From NCBI RefSeq assembly GCF_023935105.1, contig NZ_CP096040.1, positions 5,623,001 through 5,687,000 of the forward strand: a DNA stretch of 64,000 nucleotides. The letters run 5' to 3'. The notes under the pieces were generated by a model that was not told the origin of the DNA, did not search any database, and saw only the letters and a program-made list of their open reading frames with translations. How positions within the stretch are numbered: position 1 is the first letter of the stretch; every line of letters begins with the position of its first letter. This stretch comes from Caulobacter segnis. GTDB lineage: Bacteria > Pseudomonadota > Alphaproteobacteria > Caulobacterales > Caulobacteraceae. Positions 56,476-64,000 of the stretch are shown piece by piece. The translations under genes and the position numbers were made by a program.

Positions 56476-57816
56476 TCATTTGCCGATGCAGAAGGTCGAA
56501 AAGACGCGGCCCAGCACGTCCTCGGGATCGACCCGACCGGTGATCTTCTCCAGCGCCCGGGCGGCCAAGCGCACGTCCTCGGCCGCCAGTTCGACCTCCA
56601 GGCCAACCCCGGACAATGCGCGGGCCAGGTAGTCCTGGGCTTCGCGCAAGCGCTCGGCATGACGGAGACGGGTCGCGGCCGGAAATTCCGCGCCCGACAG
56701 CGCGTCGGCGACGTGATCGGCCAGAACCGTGCGAAGTCCGTCGACAGCCTCGCCGGACTGGGCCGAGAGACGGACCACCTTCAGCCCCTCCCCCGCCCAG
56801 CGCCGTTCGGCTTCGCCGAGCGCATCAAGGTCCGCGATGTCGGCTTTGTTGAGCACCAGCCAATCGCCGGGACGAACGGCCTCCTCAAGCTTCACTGTAT
56901 GTTTCACGTGAAACCCATCGACGACCCAAAGCCTTAGGTCGGCATCCTCAGCCCAAGCCCGCGCGCGGCGAACGCCCTCGGCTTCGATCGCATCGGCGGT
57001 CTGCCGGATTCCAGCCGTATCGGCGAGCAGCACCTTGTAGCCGCCCAGCACCAGCGGGACCTCAATGACATCGCGCGTCGTGCCCGGTATGTCCGTGACG
57101 ATCGCCGCGTCGCGCTCGACCAGGCCATTCAACAAGGTGCTCTTGCCGGCGTTTGGCGCACCGACCAGGGCGATGCGGAAGCCGTCCCGAACCCGCCGGC
57201 CGCGAGAAACATCCGCCAGGGCCGCGTCGAGTTCGGCGCTCAGGGTGCGCAGCCCTGGCCGGGCGCGCTCGGCGACCTCTTCGGGCAAGTCCTCGTCCGG
57301 AAAGTCGACGGCGGCCTCCAGCATGGCCAGGGACTGGACCAGCAGATCGCGCCAGCGGTCATATCGCTGGCTCAGCGCCCCGCCGACCTGGCCGAGCGCC
57401 TGCCGACGCTGCGCCTCGGTCTCGGCGTCGATCAGGTCGGCCACGCCCTCGGCCTGGGCCAGGTCCAGCTTGCCGTTCTCGAAAGCGCGGCGGGTGAACT
57501 CGCCCGGCTCGGCCAGGCGCAGGCCCAGATCAACGAGCGCCGACAGCAGCGCCTCGACCACGGCCCGGCCGCCGTGCACGTGAAACTCGACGCTGTCCTC
57601 GCCGGTATAGCTGGCGGGCGCCTCGAACCGCAGGACCAGCGCCTCGTCCAACTCGACGCCCCGATGACGCAACTTGCGCAGGCCCGCCAGACGCGGCTTG
57701 GGCGGTTTCCCCGTGAGGGCCTCGACCACCGACAAGGTCGCCGGACCCGAGACCCGCACCACCGCCACCGCCGCTCGCCCGGCCGCGGTGGCCAGGGCGA
57801 AGATCGTATCGGTCAT
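56476..57816 (-). CDS. mnmE: tRNA modification GTPase MnmE (TrmE)
   Basis: 446 residues. N-terminal formyl-THF-binding domain (about 1-120), helical domain and inserted G domain: G1 GAPNAGKST at 219-227, G2 around DIPGTTRD, G3 DTAG at 266-269 and G4 NKAD at 323-326. The C-terminal CIGK motif (443-446) is intact. With MnmG it makes the cmnm5 modification at U34. Residues FHVKH (302-306) are encoded by an embedded parS site. Confidence 0.96.
   Translation of the reverse strand: MTDTIFALATAAGRAAVAVVRVSGPATLSVVEALTGKPPKPRLAGLRKLRHRGVELDEALVLRFEAPASYTGEDSVEFHVHGGRAVVEALLSALVDLGLRLAEPGEFTRRAFENGKLDLAQAEGVADLIDAETEAQRRQALGQVGGALSQRYDRWRDLLVQSLAMLEAAVDFPDEDLPEEVAERARPGLRTLSAELDAALADVSRGRRVRDGFRIALVGAPNAGKSTLLNGLVERDAAIVTDIPGTTRDVIEVPLVLGGYKVLLADTAGIRQTADAIEAEGVRRARAWAEDADLRLWVVDGFHVKHTVKLEEAVRPGDWLVLNKADIADLDALGEAERRWAGEGLKVVRLSAQSGEAVDGLRTVLADHVADALSGAEFPAATRLRHAERLREAQDYLARALSGVGLEVELAAEDVRLAARALEKITGRVDPEDVLGRVFSTFCIGK
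56900..56915. other. parS site inside mnmE
   Basis: TGTTTCACGTGAAACC carries the perfect palindrome GTTTCACGTGAAAC at 56901-56914, one mismatch from the full 16-mer. It encodes Phe-His-Val-Lys in the MnmE G domain. Confidence 0.9.
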
Positions 57817-57820
57817 GCGC

Positions 57821-58063
57821 TCAGGGCTTCCCGACCGCCGCGCCGGTCGCCGCTGTCATCAGCTTGCGGAACTGTTCCTGCGCGCCCGTGCCGAACGCCA
57901 TCCAGTTCTTCAGCAGCTCCTCGGGCGCCAGCATCGCCATGTTGGCGTCCATGCGGTTCTGCATCTCCTTGACCAGGTGCTCGTTCAAGCCACTGACATC
58001 TGGGAGGCCTAGAAAGGCCCGCGCCTCGACGGGCGTGCAGTCGATCTCGATGGTCATCTTCAT
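57821..58063 (-). CDS. Small conserved protein (DUF6489-like)
   Basis: 80 residues, no membrane segment or signal. MTIEIDCTPVEARAFLGLPDV is a short beta-alpha start, followed by helices with HLVKEMQNRMDANMAML and LLKNWMAFGTGAQEQFRKLM. It resembles a short alphaproteobacterial family beside mnmE of unknown function. It lies 4 bp upstream of mnmE on the same strand, so it is probably cotranscribed. Confidence 0.7.
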   Translation of the reverse strand: MKMTIEIDCTPVEARAFLGLPDVSGLNEHLVKEMQNRMDANMAMLAPEELLKNWMAFGTGAQEQFRKLMTAATGAAVGKP

Positions 58064-58187
58064 CGGGTGGTTCCCTTCGGTCAGGGCACGATATTGTTAT
58101 GGGGCAAGCCCGTCGGTGCAGGTTAGAGCGCTTTGGTCGAAAGTCACATCAGGTCCTGCTAGGGCCCTTGAAGACACGGAGTTCCCG

Positions 58188-58883
58188 ATGAGTGAGACCC
58201 TCACGATCACCACGCCCGATGGCGACTTCTCGGCCTATGTGGCGCGTCCTCAGGCCGACAACGCCCCGGCCATCGTCGTGATCCAGGAGATCTTCGGCGT
58301 CAACAAGGTGATGCGCGACATCTGCGATGGCCTGGCGTCCCAGGGCTATGTCGCGGTCTGCCCCGACCTGTTCTGGCGGATCGAACCGGGCATCGACATC
58401 ACCGACCAGTCCGAGGCCGAGTGGAAGAAGGCCTTCGAGCTGTTCAACGCGTTCGACGTGGACGCCGGCGTCGGCGACATCGGCGCGACCATCGCCGCTG
58501 TCCGCAAGCTGACGGGCGTCAACGGCAAGATCGGCGCGGTCGGCTATTGCCTGGGCGGCCTGCTGGCCTTCCTGACCGCGACCCGCACCGATGTCGACGC
58601 CTCGGTCTCGTACTACGGGGTCGGCATCGAGAAGCATGTCGGCGAGGCCGAGAAGCTGACCCACCCGCTGCTGATGCACATCGCCGAGAAGGACCAGTTC
58701 GTGCCGCCGGAAGCCCGACAGGTCATCCTGCAGGCGCTGAAGGATCACCCCCAGATCGAGATCCATACCTACGCCGATCGCGACCATGCCTTCGCGCGCG
58801 AGGGTGGTGCGCACTACGACGCCGCTGACGCAGCCAAGGCCAATGGCCGCAGCCTGACTTTCTTCCAGAAGGCGTTGGCCTAG
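58188..58883 (+). CDS. Dienelactone hydrolase family protein
   Basis: 231 residues from the ATG at 58188. Alpha/beta hydrolase with a cysteine nucleophile: GAVGYCLGGLLAFL (Cys about 123), aspartate in AEKDQFVPPEA and histidine in DRDHAFAREGG. IVVIQEIFGVNKVMRDICDGL is the dienelactone hydrolase signature, with E35-like glutamate in QEIFG. The enzyme type opens dienelactones in chloroaromatic degradation, but many chromosomal members have other ester substrates. It ends directly against the next gene. Confidence 0.9.
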   Translation: MSETLTITTPDGDFSAYVARPQADNAPAIVVIQEIFGVNKVMRDICDGLASQGYVAVCPDLFWRIEPGIDITDQSEAEWKKAFELFNAFDVDAGVGDIGATIAAVRKLTGVNGKIGAVGYCLGGLLAFLTATRTDVDASVSYYGVGIEKHVGEAEKLTHPLLMHIAEKDQFVPPEARQVILQALKDHPQIEIHTYADRDHAFAREGGAHYDAADAAKANGRSLTFFQKALA

Positions 58884-59849
58884 ATGCTGGCGATCCGGAT
58901 CGCCAGCACCGGTGGGCCCGCGGTGCTCGAGGCTACCGAGGTCGAAACGCCCTCCCCTGTCGCCGGGCAGATCCTGATCCGGCACGAGGCCATCGGCCTG
59001 AACTACATCGACACCTATCACCGCTCAGGACTCTACCCCCTGAAGCTGCCGTCCGGCATCGGCCTGGAGGCGGCGGGAAGCGTCGAGGCGGTCGGTGACG
59101 GCGTCACCCGCTTCAAGGTCGGTGATCGCGTGGCCTACAACGGCACGATCGGCGCCTATGCCGAAGCGGCGGTCGTGCCGGCCAAACGCGCGGTGAAGGT
59201 CCCTGACGGCGTCAGCCTGGAGACGGCCGCCGCGGCCATGTTGAAAGGCATGACCGCCGAGTTTCTGGTCCGCCGATGTTTCCACGTGAAACCCGACGAC
59301 CGCGTGCTGATCCACGCGGCGGCCGGCGGCGTCGGCCAGATCCTGGTCCAGTGGTGTAAGGCCCTCGGCGCGACGGTGATCGCCACCGCCGGGTCGGAGT
59401 CGAAACTGGAACTGGCCCGTCAACTCGGCGCAGACCACGTCATCGACTATGGCCACGAGGATGTCGCGGTGAGGGTGAACGACTTCACCAACGGCCAGGG
59501 CGTGGCGGTCGTCTATGACGGCGTTGGCAAGGACACCTGGGTGGGCAGCCTGAAGAGCCTTGGCCGCCGAGGCGTCATGGTCACCTTCGGCAACGCCTCG
59601 GGCCCAGTCCCAGCCTTTGCACCGCTGGAGCTTTCGGCCAAGTCGCTGTTCGTCACCCGGCCCAAGCTGTTTGACTACATCGCCACGACCCAGGAACTGG
59701 ACGAGAGCGCCGAGGCCCTGTTCGCCGTCCTCTGCTCGGGGGCGGTGAAGATCGACATCGGCCAGACCTTCCCGCTGGTGGAGGCCCGCGCGGCGCATGA
59801 GGCGCTGGAAGGTCGCAAGACGACCGGCGCGACGTTGCTGATTCCGTAA
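58884..59849 (+). CDS. Quinone oxidoreductase (zeta-crystallin-type)
   Basis: 321 residues, medium-chain reductase without zinc ligands. GLNYIDTYHRSGLYPLKLPSG-like substrate loop (described at about 38-57), LIHAAAGGVGQILVQWCK for NADPH binding and ATAGSESKLELARQLGADHVI for the cofactor end. It reduces quinones to semiquinones. It starts at the base after the hydrolase stop, so both are cotranscribed. A parS-like site lies at 59278-59293 (FHVK residues). Confidence 0.9.
   Translation: MLAIRIASTGGPAVLEATEVETPSPVAGQILIRHEAIGLNYIDTYHRSGLYPLKLPSGIGLEAAGSVEAVGDGVTRFKVGDRVAYNGTIGAYAEAAVVPAKRAVKVPDGVSLETAAAAMLKGMTAEFLVRRCFHVKPDDRVLIHAAAGGVGQILVQWCKALGATVIATAGSESKLELARQLGADHVIDYGHEDVAVRVNDFTNGQGVAVVYDGVGKDTWVGSLKSLGRRGVMVTFGNASGPVPAFAPLELSAKSLFVTRPKLFDYIATTQELDESAEALFAVLCSGAVKIDIGQTFPLVEARAAHEALEGRKTTGATLLIP
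59278..59293. other. parS-like site inside the quinone reductase gene
   Basis: GTTTCCACGTGAAACC has an intact TTCCACGTGAAAC core shared with the classic parS consensus; the outer left bases are shifted by one. It encodes Phe-His-Val-Lys and lies about 4.7 kb from the right edge. Confidence 0.6.
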
Positions 59850-59855
59850 GCCAAG

Positions 59856-59965
59856 GTCCTCCCTCTAACGGGGAGGTGGCGCGAAGCGACTTAGGGGGCG
59901 ATGCGGCGCGTCCAGCCAACCCCCTCCGGCCCTCTGGGCCACCTCCCCGCGACGCGGGGGAGGAT
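59856..59965. repeat. GC-rich inverted-repeat element between quinone reductase and rho
   Basis: Nested arms: CCTCCC near 59859 pairs with GGGGGAGG near 59956, GGGGAGGTGG pairs with CCACCTCCCC, and GGGGG pairs with CCCCC inside. It resembles the CTCC-rich elements at 32441 and 34739 in style but differs in sequence. It again lies between convergent genes. Confidence 0.75.
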
Positions 59966-59988
59966 CTACACGGTACGACCGACAACAA

Positions 59989-60017
59989 AAAAGGCCCCGG
60001 GTAAAACCGGGGCCTTT
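59989..60017 (-). terminator. Intrinsic terminator after rho
   Basis: AAAGGCCCCGG and CCGGGGCCTTT enclose a GTAAAA loop. On the minus strand it ends in TTTTTTG, 29 bp past the rho stop; it may work in both directions. Confidence 0.85.
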
Positions 60018-60045
60018 CTCGTACTTCTGATGAGTCCAGTCGGAC

Positions 60046-61488
60046 TCAGGTGTTCATCGACTGGAAGAAGTCGCCGTTGGTCTTCGACTGGCGCAGCTTG
60101 TCCAGCAGGAACTCGATCGCGTCCGACGCGCCCATCGGGTTGAGGATGCGGCGCAGGACGTAGGTCTTCTGCAGCTGATCCTTCGGGGTGATGAGCTCTT
60201 CCTTGCGGGTGCCGGACTTGAGCACGTCGATGGCCGGGAAGATGCGCTTGTCGGCGACCTTGCGGTCCAGGACGATTTCCGAGTTACCGGTGCCCTTGAA
60301 CTCTTCGAAGATCACTTCATCCATGCGGCTGCCGGTGTCGATCAGGGCCGTGGCAATGATCGACAGCGAACCGCCCTCTTCCACATTCCGCGCCGCGCCG
60401 AAGAAACGCTTCGGACGCTGCAGGGCGTTGGCGTCGACACCGCCGGTCAGCACCTTGCCCGACGACGGGACGGTGGTGTTGTAGGCGCGGCCCAGACGCG
60501 TGACCGAGTCCAGCAGGATGACGACGTCGCGCTTGTGCTCGACCAGGCGCTTGGCCTTCTCGATGACCATCTCGGCCACCTGGACGTGACGGGTCGCCGG
60601 CTCGTCGAAGGTCGAGGCGATGACCTCGCCCTTCACCGTGCGCTGCATGTCGGTGACTTCTTCCGGGCGTTCGTCGATCAGCAGGACGATCAGGTAGCAC
60701 TCGGGGTGGTTGGTCTCGATCGACTTGGCGATGTTCTGCAGCATGACGGTCTTACCCACGCGCGGCGGGGCGACGATCAGGCAGCGCTGGCCCTTGCCGA
60801 GCGGGGCGACGATATCGATGACGCGGCCCGAGCGATCCTTGATGGTCGGATCGGGCAGCTCCATGTGCAGACGCTCCTCGGGATAGAGCGGCGTCAGGTT
60901 GTCGAAGTGCACCTTGTGGCGCACGTTCTCGGGGCTCTCGAAATTGATCTTCGAGACGTTGGTCAGGGCGAAATAGCGCTCGCCCTCGCGCGGCGAGCGG
61001 ATGGCGCCGTCGACGCTGTCGCCGGTGCGCAGGCCATACTTCCGGATCTGCGACGGCGAAACGTAGATGTCGTCCGGGCCGGGCAGATAGTTGGCTTCCG
61101 GCGAGCGCAGGAAGCCGAAGCCGTCCTGAAGCACTTCCATGGTGCCCGAGCCCGAGATCTCCACGCCTTCCTCGGCGAGGGTCTTCAGGATCGCGAACAT
61201 CATGTCCTGCTTGCGCATGGAGTTGGCGTTCTCGACCTCGAAGGTCTCGGCGAACGCCAGCAGGTCGGCCGGGGATTTCTCCTTCAGCTCCTGCAGGGAC
61301 ATAGACTTCAGGCCCAGGGCCGCGACGGCCTCGGCGATGCCGGACCCGTCGTCCTCGCCCTCGCCTTCCGCTTCGGCGGAAGCTTCGGCGCTGGCGTCGG
61401 CGGTCGTATCGACGCCAATGTCCTGGGGGGCCTCTTCGGTGGTCGCCTCTTCGGCGGCCGGGATTTCGTTTTCGGTTTCTTCGGTCAT
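60046..61488 (-). CDS. rho: Transcription termination factor Rho
   Basis: 480 residues from the ATG at 61488, about 60 more than E. coli Rho. Hexameric RNA helicase that ends transcripts. After an acidic low-complexity leader (about 1-50, rich in Glu, Ala, Asp) comes the SLQELKEKSPADLLAFAE N-terminal fold. GFGFLRSPEANYLPGPDDIYVS is the primary RNA site. The ATPase has APPRVGKTVML, LLIDERPEEVTDM, and Q-loop/R-loop segments through DSVTRLGRAYNT. The 271-bp gap to hemJ leaves a long 5' leader, as in other self-regulated rho genes. Confidence 0.96.
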   Translation of the reverse strand: MTEETENEIPAAEEATTEEAPQDIGVDTTADASAEASAEAEGEGEDDGSGIAEAVAALGLKSMSLQELKEKSPADLLAFAETFEVENANSMRKQDMMFAILKTLAEEGVEISGSGTMEVLQDGFGFLRSPEANYLPGPDDIYVSPSQIRKYGLRTGDSVDGAIRSPREGERYFALTNVSKINFESPENVRHKVHFDNLTPLYPEERLHMELPDPTIKDRSGRVIDIVAPLGKGQRCLIVAPPRVGKTVMLQNIAKSIETNHPECYLIVLLIDERPEEVTDMQRTVKGEVIASTFDEPATRHVQVAEMVIEKAKRLVEHKRDVVILLDSVTRLGRAYNTTVPSSGKVLTGGVDANALQRPKRFFGAARNVEEGGSLSIIATALIDTGSRMDEVIFEEFKGTGNSEIVLDRKVADKRIFPAIDVLKSGTRKEELITPKDQLQKTYVLRRILNPMGASDAIEFLLDKLRQSKTNGDFFQSMNT

Positions 61489-61759
61489 GACAAGACTCAA
61501 GAGTGGGCGCGGACCCCAGGGCGGAGTCCGGCCGGTAAAACTTCGATAGTCATGCCGGCCAAACCCTCCGGGTAGGACCAGCAGGCGCGTCGGTTGACGA
61601 TGACGCGGATCGTTCGGGGGACGAACCTTGGAGCGGATCGCTCGCGGGGCGCTCCAGGACGGGCGCCGGTCCGTGAAGACAGGACGGTTCGCTAGCTGCG
61701 AACCCTCTTTGGGATCCAAACCACGTGGGGCACGGCCGGTCAAGCGCCGGCCACACCCG

Positions 61760-62227
61760 TCAGTGGTTCAGGAACTTGGTCGTCACCGATATGACGATGA
61801 CGATCGCCAGCACGAACGGGATCTCGTTGGTGATCCGCCAGAACTTTTCCGAGCGGACGTTCTCGCCCCGCTCGAACTTCTTGCGCGAGGCCGACAGGAA
61901 GCCGTGCCAGCCATAGAGGCCGACCAGGGCGACCAGCTTGGTGGCCATCCAGGGCTCGGCCAGGAAGCTCCAGCCGCGGATGGCGCTGTCGGCCAGGATC
62001 AGACCCAGACCGAACACCGCCGTGGCGATCGAGGCCGGATTGATGATCCCGCGCAGCAAACGCCGCTCCATGACCTTGAAGGTCTCGTCCATCTCCGAGC
62101 CGGGCGTGGCCTTGGTGTGATAGACGAACAGGCGCGGCAGGTAGAGCATCCCGGCCATGAAGGCGATGACCGACAGGATGTGCAGACCGCGCACCAGGTT
62201 GAAGTGCGCCACCAGGAAATCGATCAC
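61760..62227 (-). CDS. hemJ: Protoporphyrinogen IX oxidase HemJ
   Basis: 155 residues from a GTG at 62227, preceded by GGGAG and overlapping the hemH stop by 3 bp. Four membrane helices; the first has HFNLVRGLHILSVIAFMAGMLYLPRLFVYH with the conserved histidine, and KLVALVGLYGWHGFL near residue 90 carries another. HemJ converts protoporphyrinogen IX to protoporphyrin IX in the inner membrane. Neighbouring hemH and hemE complete a late heme-pathway cluster. Confidence 0.92.
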   Translation of the reverse strand: MIDFLVAHFNLVRGLHILSVIAFMAGMLYLPRLFVYHTKATPGSEMDETFKVMERRLLRGIINPASIATAVFGLGLILADSAIRGWSFLAEPWMATKLVALVGLYGWHGFLSASRKKFERGENVRSEKFWRITNEIPFVLAIVIVISVTTKFLNH

Positions 62228-63264
62228 GCCGAAGCTCCCTCTCTGCACGGACAGTTGGGCCAATCTCGCCCGCACCGCCAGGTTGACGCCGGCAGGACCG
62301 GATCGCTGACCTGGATCGCGCCGGCCACGGTCTTGGCCAGGCCAGCGATGAATTCCGGTGCCACCCCCAGGGCCGGCACGCGGATGTAGGGCGCGACCCC
62401 GACGGTCTTGGCCAGCTCGGCGTATTCGTGATCCAGCTCGACCAGGGTCTCGACATGCTCGGAGACGAAGGCGATCGGGGTGACGATGACGCCCTTCCCG
62501 TCCGCCCCGGCCCGACGGATCTCCTCGTCGGTCGAGGGCCCGATCCACTTCATCGGCCCGACCCGGCTCTGGTAGCAGACGGTCCAGTCCAGCCCGGCCG
62601 GCAGCCGAGCCGCCACCGCGGCGGCCGTGGCCTCGATCTGTTTCTGGTAGGGATCACCGGCCAGGATCACCTTTTCCGGCAGCCCATGGGCCGAGAACAG
62701 CAGGCGCACGTTCGACGGCGAACCGGCCTTCTCCCAGGTCTCGCGGATCAGCCGGGCGTGCGCTTCGACTAGACCCGTTTCGTTTGGATAGCAGCACACC
62801 GTCGTCTGGCGGCCCGGGCCCGAATAGGTCTCGCGCCAGGCCTTCAGCGACGAGGCGGTCGTGGTCGCCGAAAACTGTGGGTACAGCGGCAGCAGCACGA
62901 CCTCGTCCGGGCCGAACGCCGTCACCTGCTTGGCCGTCTCGCCGGTCAGCGGGTTCCAGTAGCGCATGGCGATGAAGCACTTGGCCTCGACGCCGGGCAA
63001 CGTCATGGCCAGTTCCGCCTCGAGCGCCCTGGCCTGCTTCTCGGTCTCTGGCAAAAGCGGCGAGCCGCCGCCCATGATCGCGTAGTTGGCCTTGGCCATC
63101 TTCTCGCGCGAGGTCGAGATCAGCGCCGCGATCGGATAGCGGGCGATCGCCGGCAAGCCGATGATCGCCGGATCGCGGAACAGGTTGAACAGGAACGGGC
63201 GCACCGCGCGCGGCCCGTCCGGCCCACCGAGGTTGAACAGGACGACGGCGAGCTTGCGGGCCAT
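62224..63264 (-). CDS. hemH: Ferrochelatase
   Basis: 346 residues from the ATG at 63264. It inserts Fe(II) into protoporphyrin IX. VVLFNLGGPDGPRAVRPFL is the N-terminal signature; catalytic H193 is in LLFSAHGLPEK and the metal-path residues in FVSEHVETLVELD (268-280). The C-terminal C331-GRDWPN-C338-P-C340 can bind a [2Fe-2S] cluster with an upstream cysteine; C. crescentus ferrochelatase is known to hold one. The start overlaps the hemE stop by 1 nt. Confidence 0.97.
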   Translation of the reverse strand: MARKLAVVLFNLGGPDGPRAVRPFLFNLFRDPAIIGLPAIARYPIAALISTSREKMAKANYAIMGGGSPLLPETEKQARALEAELAMTLPGVEAKCFIAMRYWNPLTGETAKQVTAFGPDEVVLLPLYPQFSATTTASSLKAWRETYSGPGRQTTVCCYPNETGLVEAHARLIRETWEKAGSPSNVRLLFSAHGLPEKVILAGDPYQKQIEATAAAVAARLPAGLDWTVCYQSRVGPMKWIGPSTDEEIRRAGADGKGVIVTPIAFVSEHVETLVELDHEYAELAKTVGVAPYIRVPALGVAPEFIAGLAKTVAGAIQVSDPVLPASTWRCGRDWPNCPCREGASA

Positions 63265-64000
63265 CAGGTCGACGCCATCTGCTTGGCGACCTTCTGGCCG
63301 GTCACGCGCTCCAGCACCTGCTCGACATGGGCGATCGGCGTGTCCGGCAGGATGCCGTGTCCCAGGTTGAAGATGTAGGGACCCTGGTTCCATTGTTCCA
63401 GGAGTTCGTCGACCCGACGCAGCAGCGCATCGCCGCCGGCCCGCAGCAGCAGCGGATCCAGCGCGCCCTGGATCGTCTTGGTCTTCTGGATCGACTGGCC
63501 CAGCTTGGCCGAGGCCGAAGTGTCCAGCGCCACGCCCTGAACCGGGACCTTTTGCGCATAGTCCTCGACCAGCGTTCCGGCCCCGCGCGGGAAGCCGATG
63601 ATCGGCGCGGTCACGCCCCGGGCGCGCAGCCCCTCGATGATCCGGATGTGCGGCTGAGTGACCAGCCGGTCGAACAGCGGCTCCGACAGGCCCTCGGCCC
63701 AGCTCTCGAACAGCTTCAGGGCCTGGGCCCCGGCGTCGACCTGCATAGCCAGATAGTCGATCGTCGCGTCGACCAGAACCTGGATCAGGGCGTCCAGCTG
63801 CTCGGCGTTCTGATAGGCGAAGGTCCGCGCGCCGCTGCGGTCGCTGGAACCCTTCTCGATCATGTAGGTCGCCACCGTCCACGGCGCGCCGGCGAAGCCT
63901 ATCAGGGCTTTGGACGGATCGAGCGCCGACCGAACCCGCGTCAGCGTCTCCCCGACGAGCTTGAGGGCCTCGCCCGCCTCTCCGGCCTTTTCGGCCATGG
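63264..64000 (-). CDS. hemE: Uroporphyrinogen decarboxylase, C-terminal part
   Basis: About 245 C-terminal residues are visible; the N-terminus lies beyond the right edge. It decarboxylates uroporphyrinogen III to coproporphyrinogen III. GFAGAPWTVATYMIEKGSS, FESWAEGLSEPLF with the substrate tyrosine/serine region and FNLGHGILPDTPIAHVEQ, with the conserved histidine, are family signatures. In C. crescentus the hemE promoter region overlaps Cori, which would then start just outside the window. Confidence 0.96.
   Translation of the reverse strand, partial: MAEKAGEAGEALKLVGETLTRVRSALDPSKALIGFAGAPWTVATYMIEKGSSDRSGARTFAYQNAEQLDALIQVLVDATIDYLAMQVDAGAQALKLFESWAEGLSEPLFDRLVTQPHIRIIEGLRARGVTAPIIGFPRGAGTLVEDYAQKVPVQGVALDTSASAKLGQSIQKTKTIQGALDPLLLRAGGDALLRRVDELLEQWNQGPYIFNLGHGILPDTPIAHVEQVLERVTGQKVAKQMAST

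Noticed and set aside
57574..57587. GTGCACGTGAAAC as another parS in mnmE
   Set aside because: Only the right half and CACGTG match; the left half (CCGTG) does not, so it is at best a half site.
1..64000. tRNA/rRNA genes, CRISPR arrays, transposases, prophage or toxin-antitoxin modules
   Set aside because: None was recognised on either strand; gene content is continuous housekeeping and metabolic, with short gaps.

Overview
The window looks like the origin-proximal chromosome of a Caulobacter-like alphaproteobacterium. The DNA is strongly GC-rich with GC-ending codons. It carries a 490-residue DnaA with the caulobacterial start and length, and a gidA-gidB-parA-parB cluster with GTTTCACGTGAAAC parS sites. 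It also has a CenR-type response regulator, an NtrZ-like periplasmic protein five genes from parB, and a hemE-hemH-hemJ-rho block. In Caulobacter crescentus the replication origin (Cori) lies just upstream of hemE. Here hemE runs off the right edge, so the origin is probably just outside the window. This is inferred from synteny; Cori itself is not seen. I found no rRNA, tRNA, CRISPR array, insertion sequence or prophage.

Layout: 1-6.1 kb holds a partial M1 aminopeptidase, alkB, metY, dnaA, rpsT and an enoyl-CoA hydratase. 6.1-14.4 kb has a LacI regulator divergent from an acyltransferase, then mutM, ubiE, ubiB, a lipoprotein, coaBC, dut and a 48-codon membrane ORF. 14.6-18.0 kb is an EmrA-EmrB-TetR efflux operon. 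18-22.5 kb is lipid synthesis (fabI, fabB, fabA) with a TPR-OGT-type glycosyltransferase directly behind fabB. 22.6-29.6 kb is a mixed metabolic stretch: SH3-like protein, 2-hydroxyacid dehydrogenase, S9 peptidase, CoA-transferase, alpha/beta hydrolase and a frameshifted ThiF/MoeB gene. 29.6-36 kb has hslV and hslU split by an NTF2-like gene, an Ada-like repair protein, nth and an ATP-grasp protein. 35.9-40 kb is a pfkB kinase plus the tightly overlapping hisBHAFE operon. 40-46.7 kb holds smr, mltA, Tim44-like, secB, cenR, an L,D-transpeptidase, yggS, a ThiE/TenI protein and ntrZ. 47-51.8 kb is leuS-lptE-holA. 52-60 kb is the parB/parA/rsmG/mnmG/mnmE centromere region with parS sites. 60-64 kb is rho, hemJ, hemH and hemE.

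The window is mostly housekeeping. The odd features are these. parB and the moeB-like gene each appear to carry a single missing base in a homopolymer, probably a sequence error in parB at least. The parA stop codon sits in a perfect 12-bp triplication. At least five parS-like sites lie from mnmG to the quinone reductase. A 13-bp palindromic word occurs in three intergenic regions. A family of GC-rich inverted-repeat elements sits mainly between convergent gene ends. I see no strong evidence for a wholly new multi-gene system.
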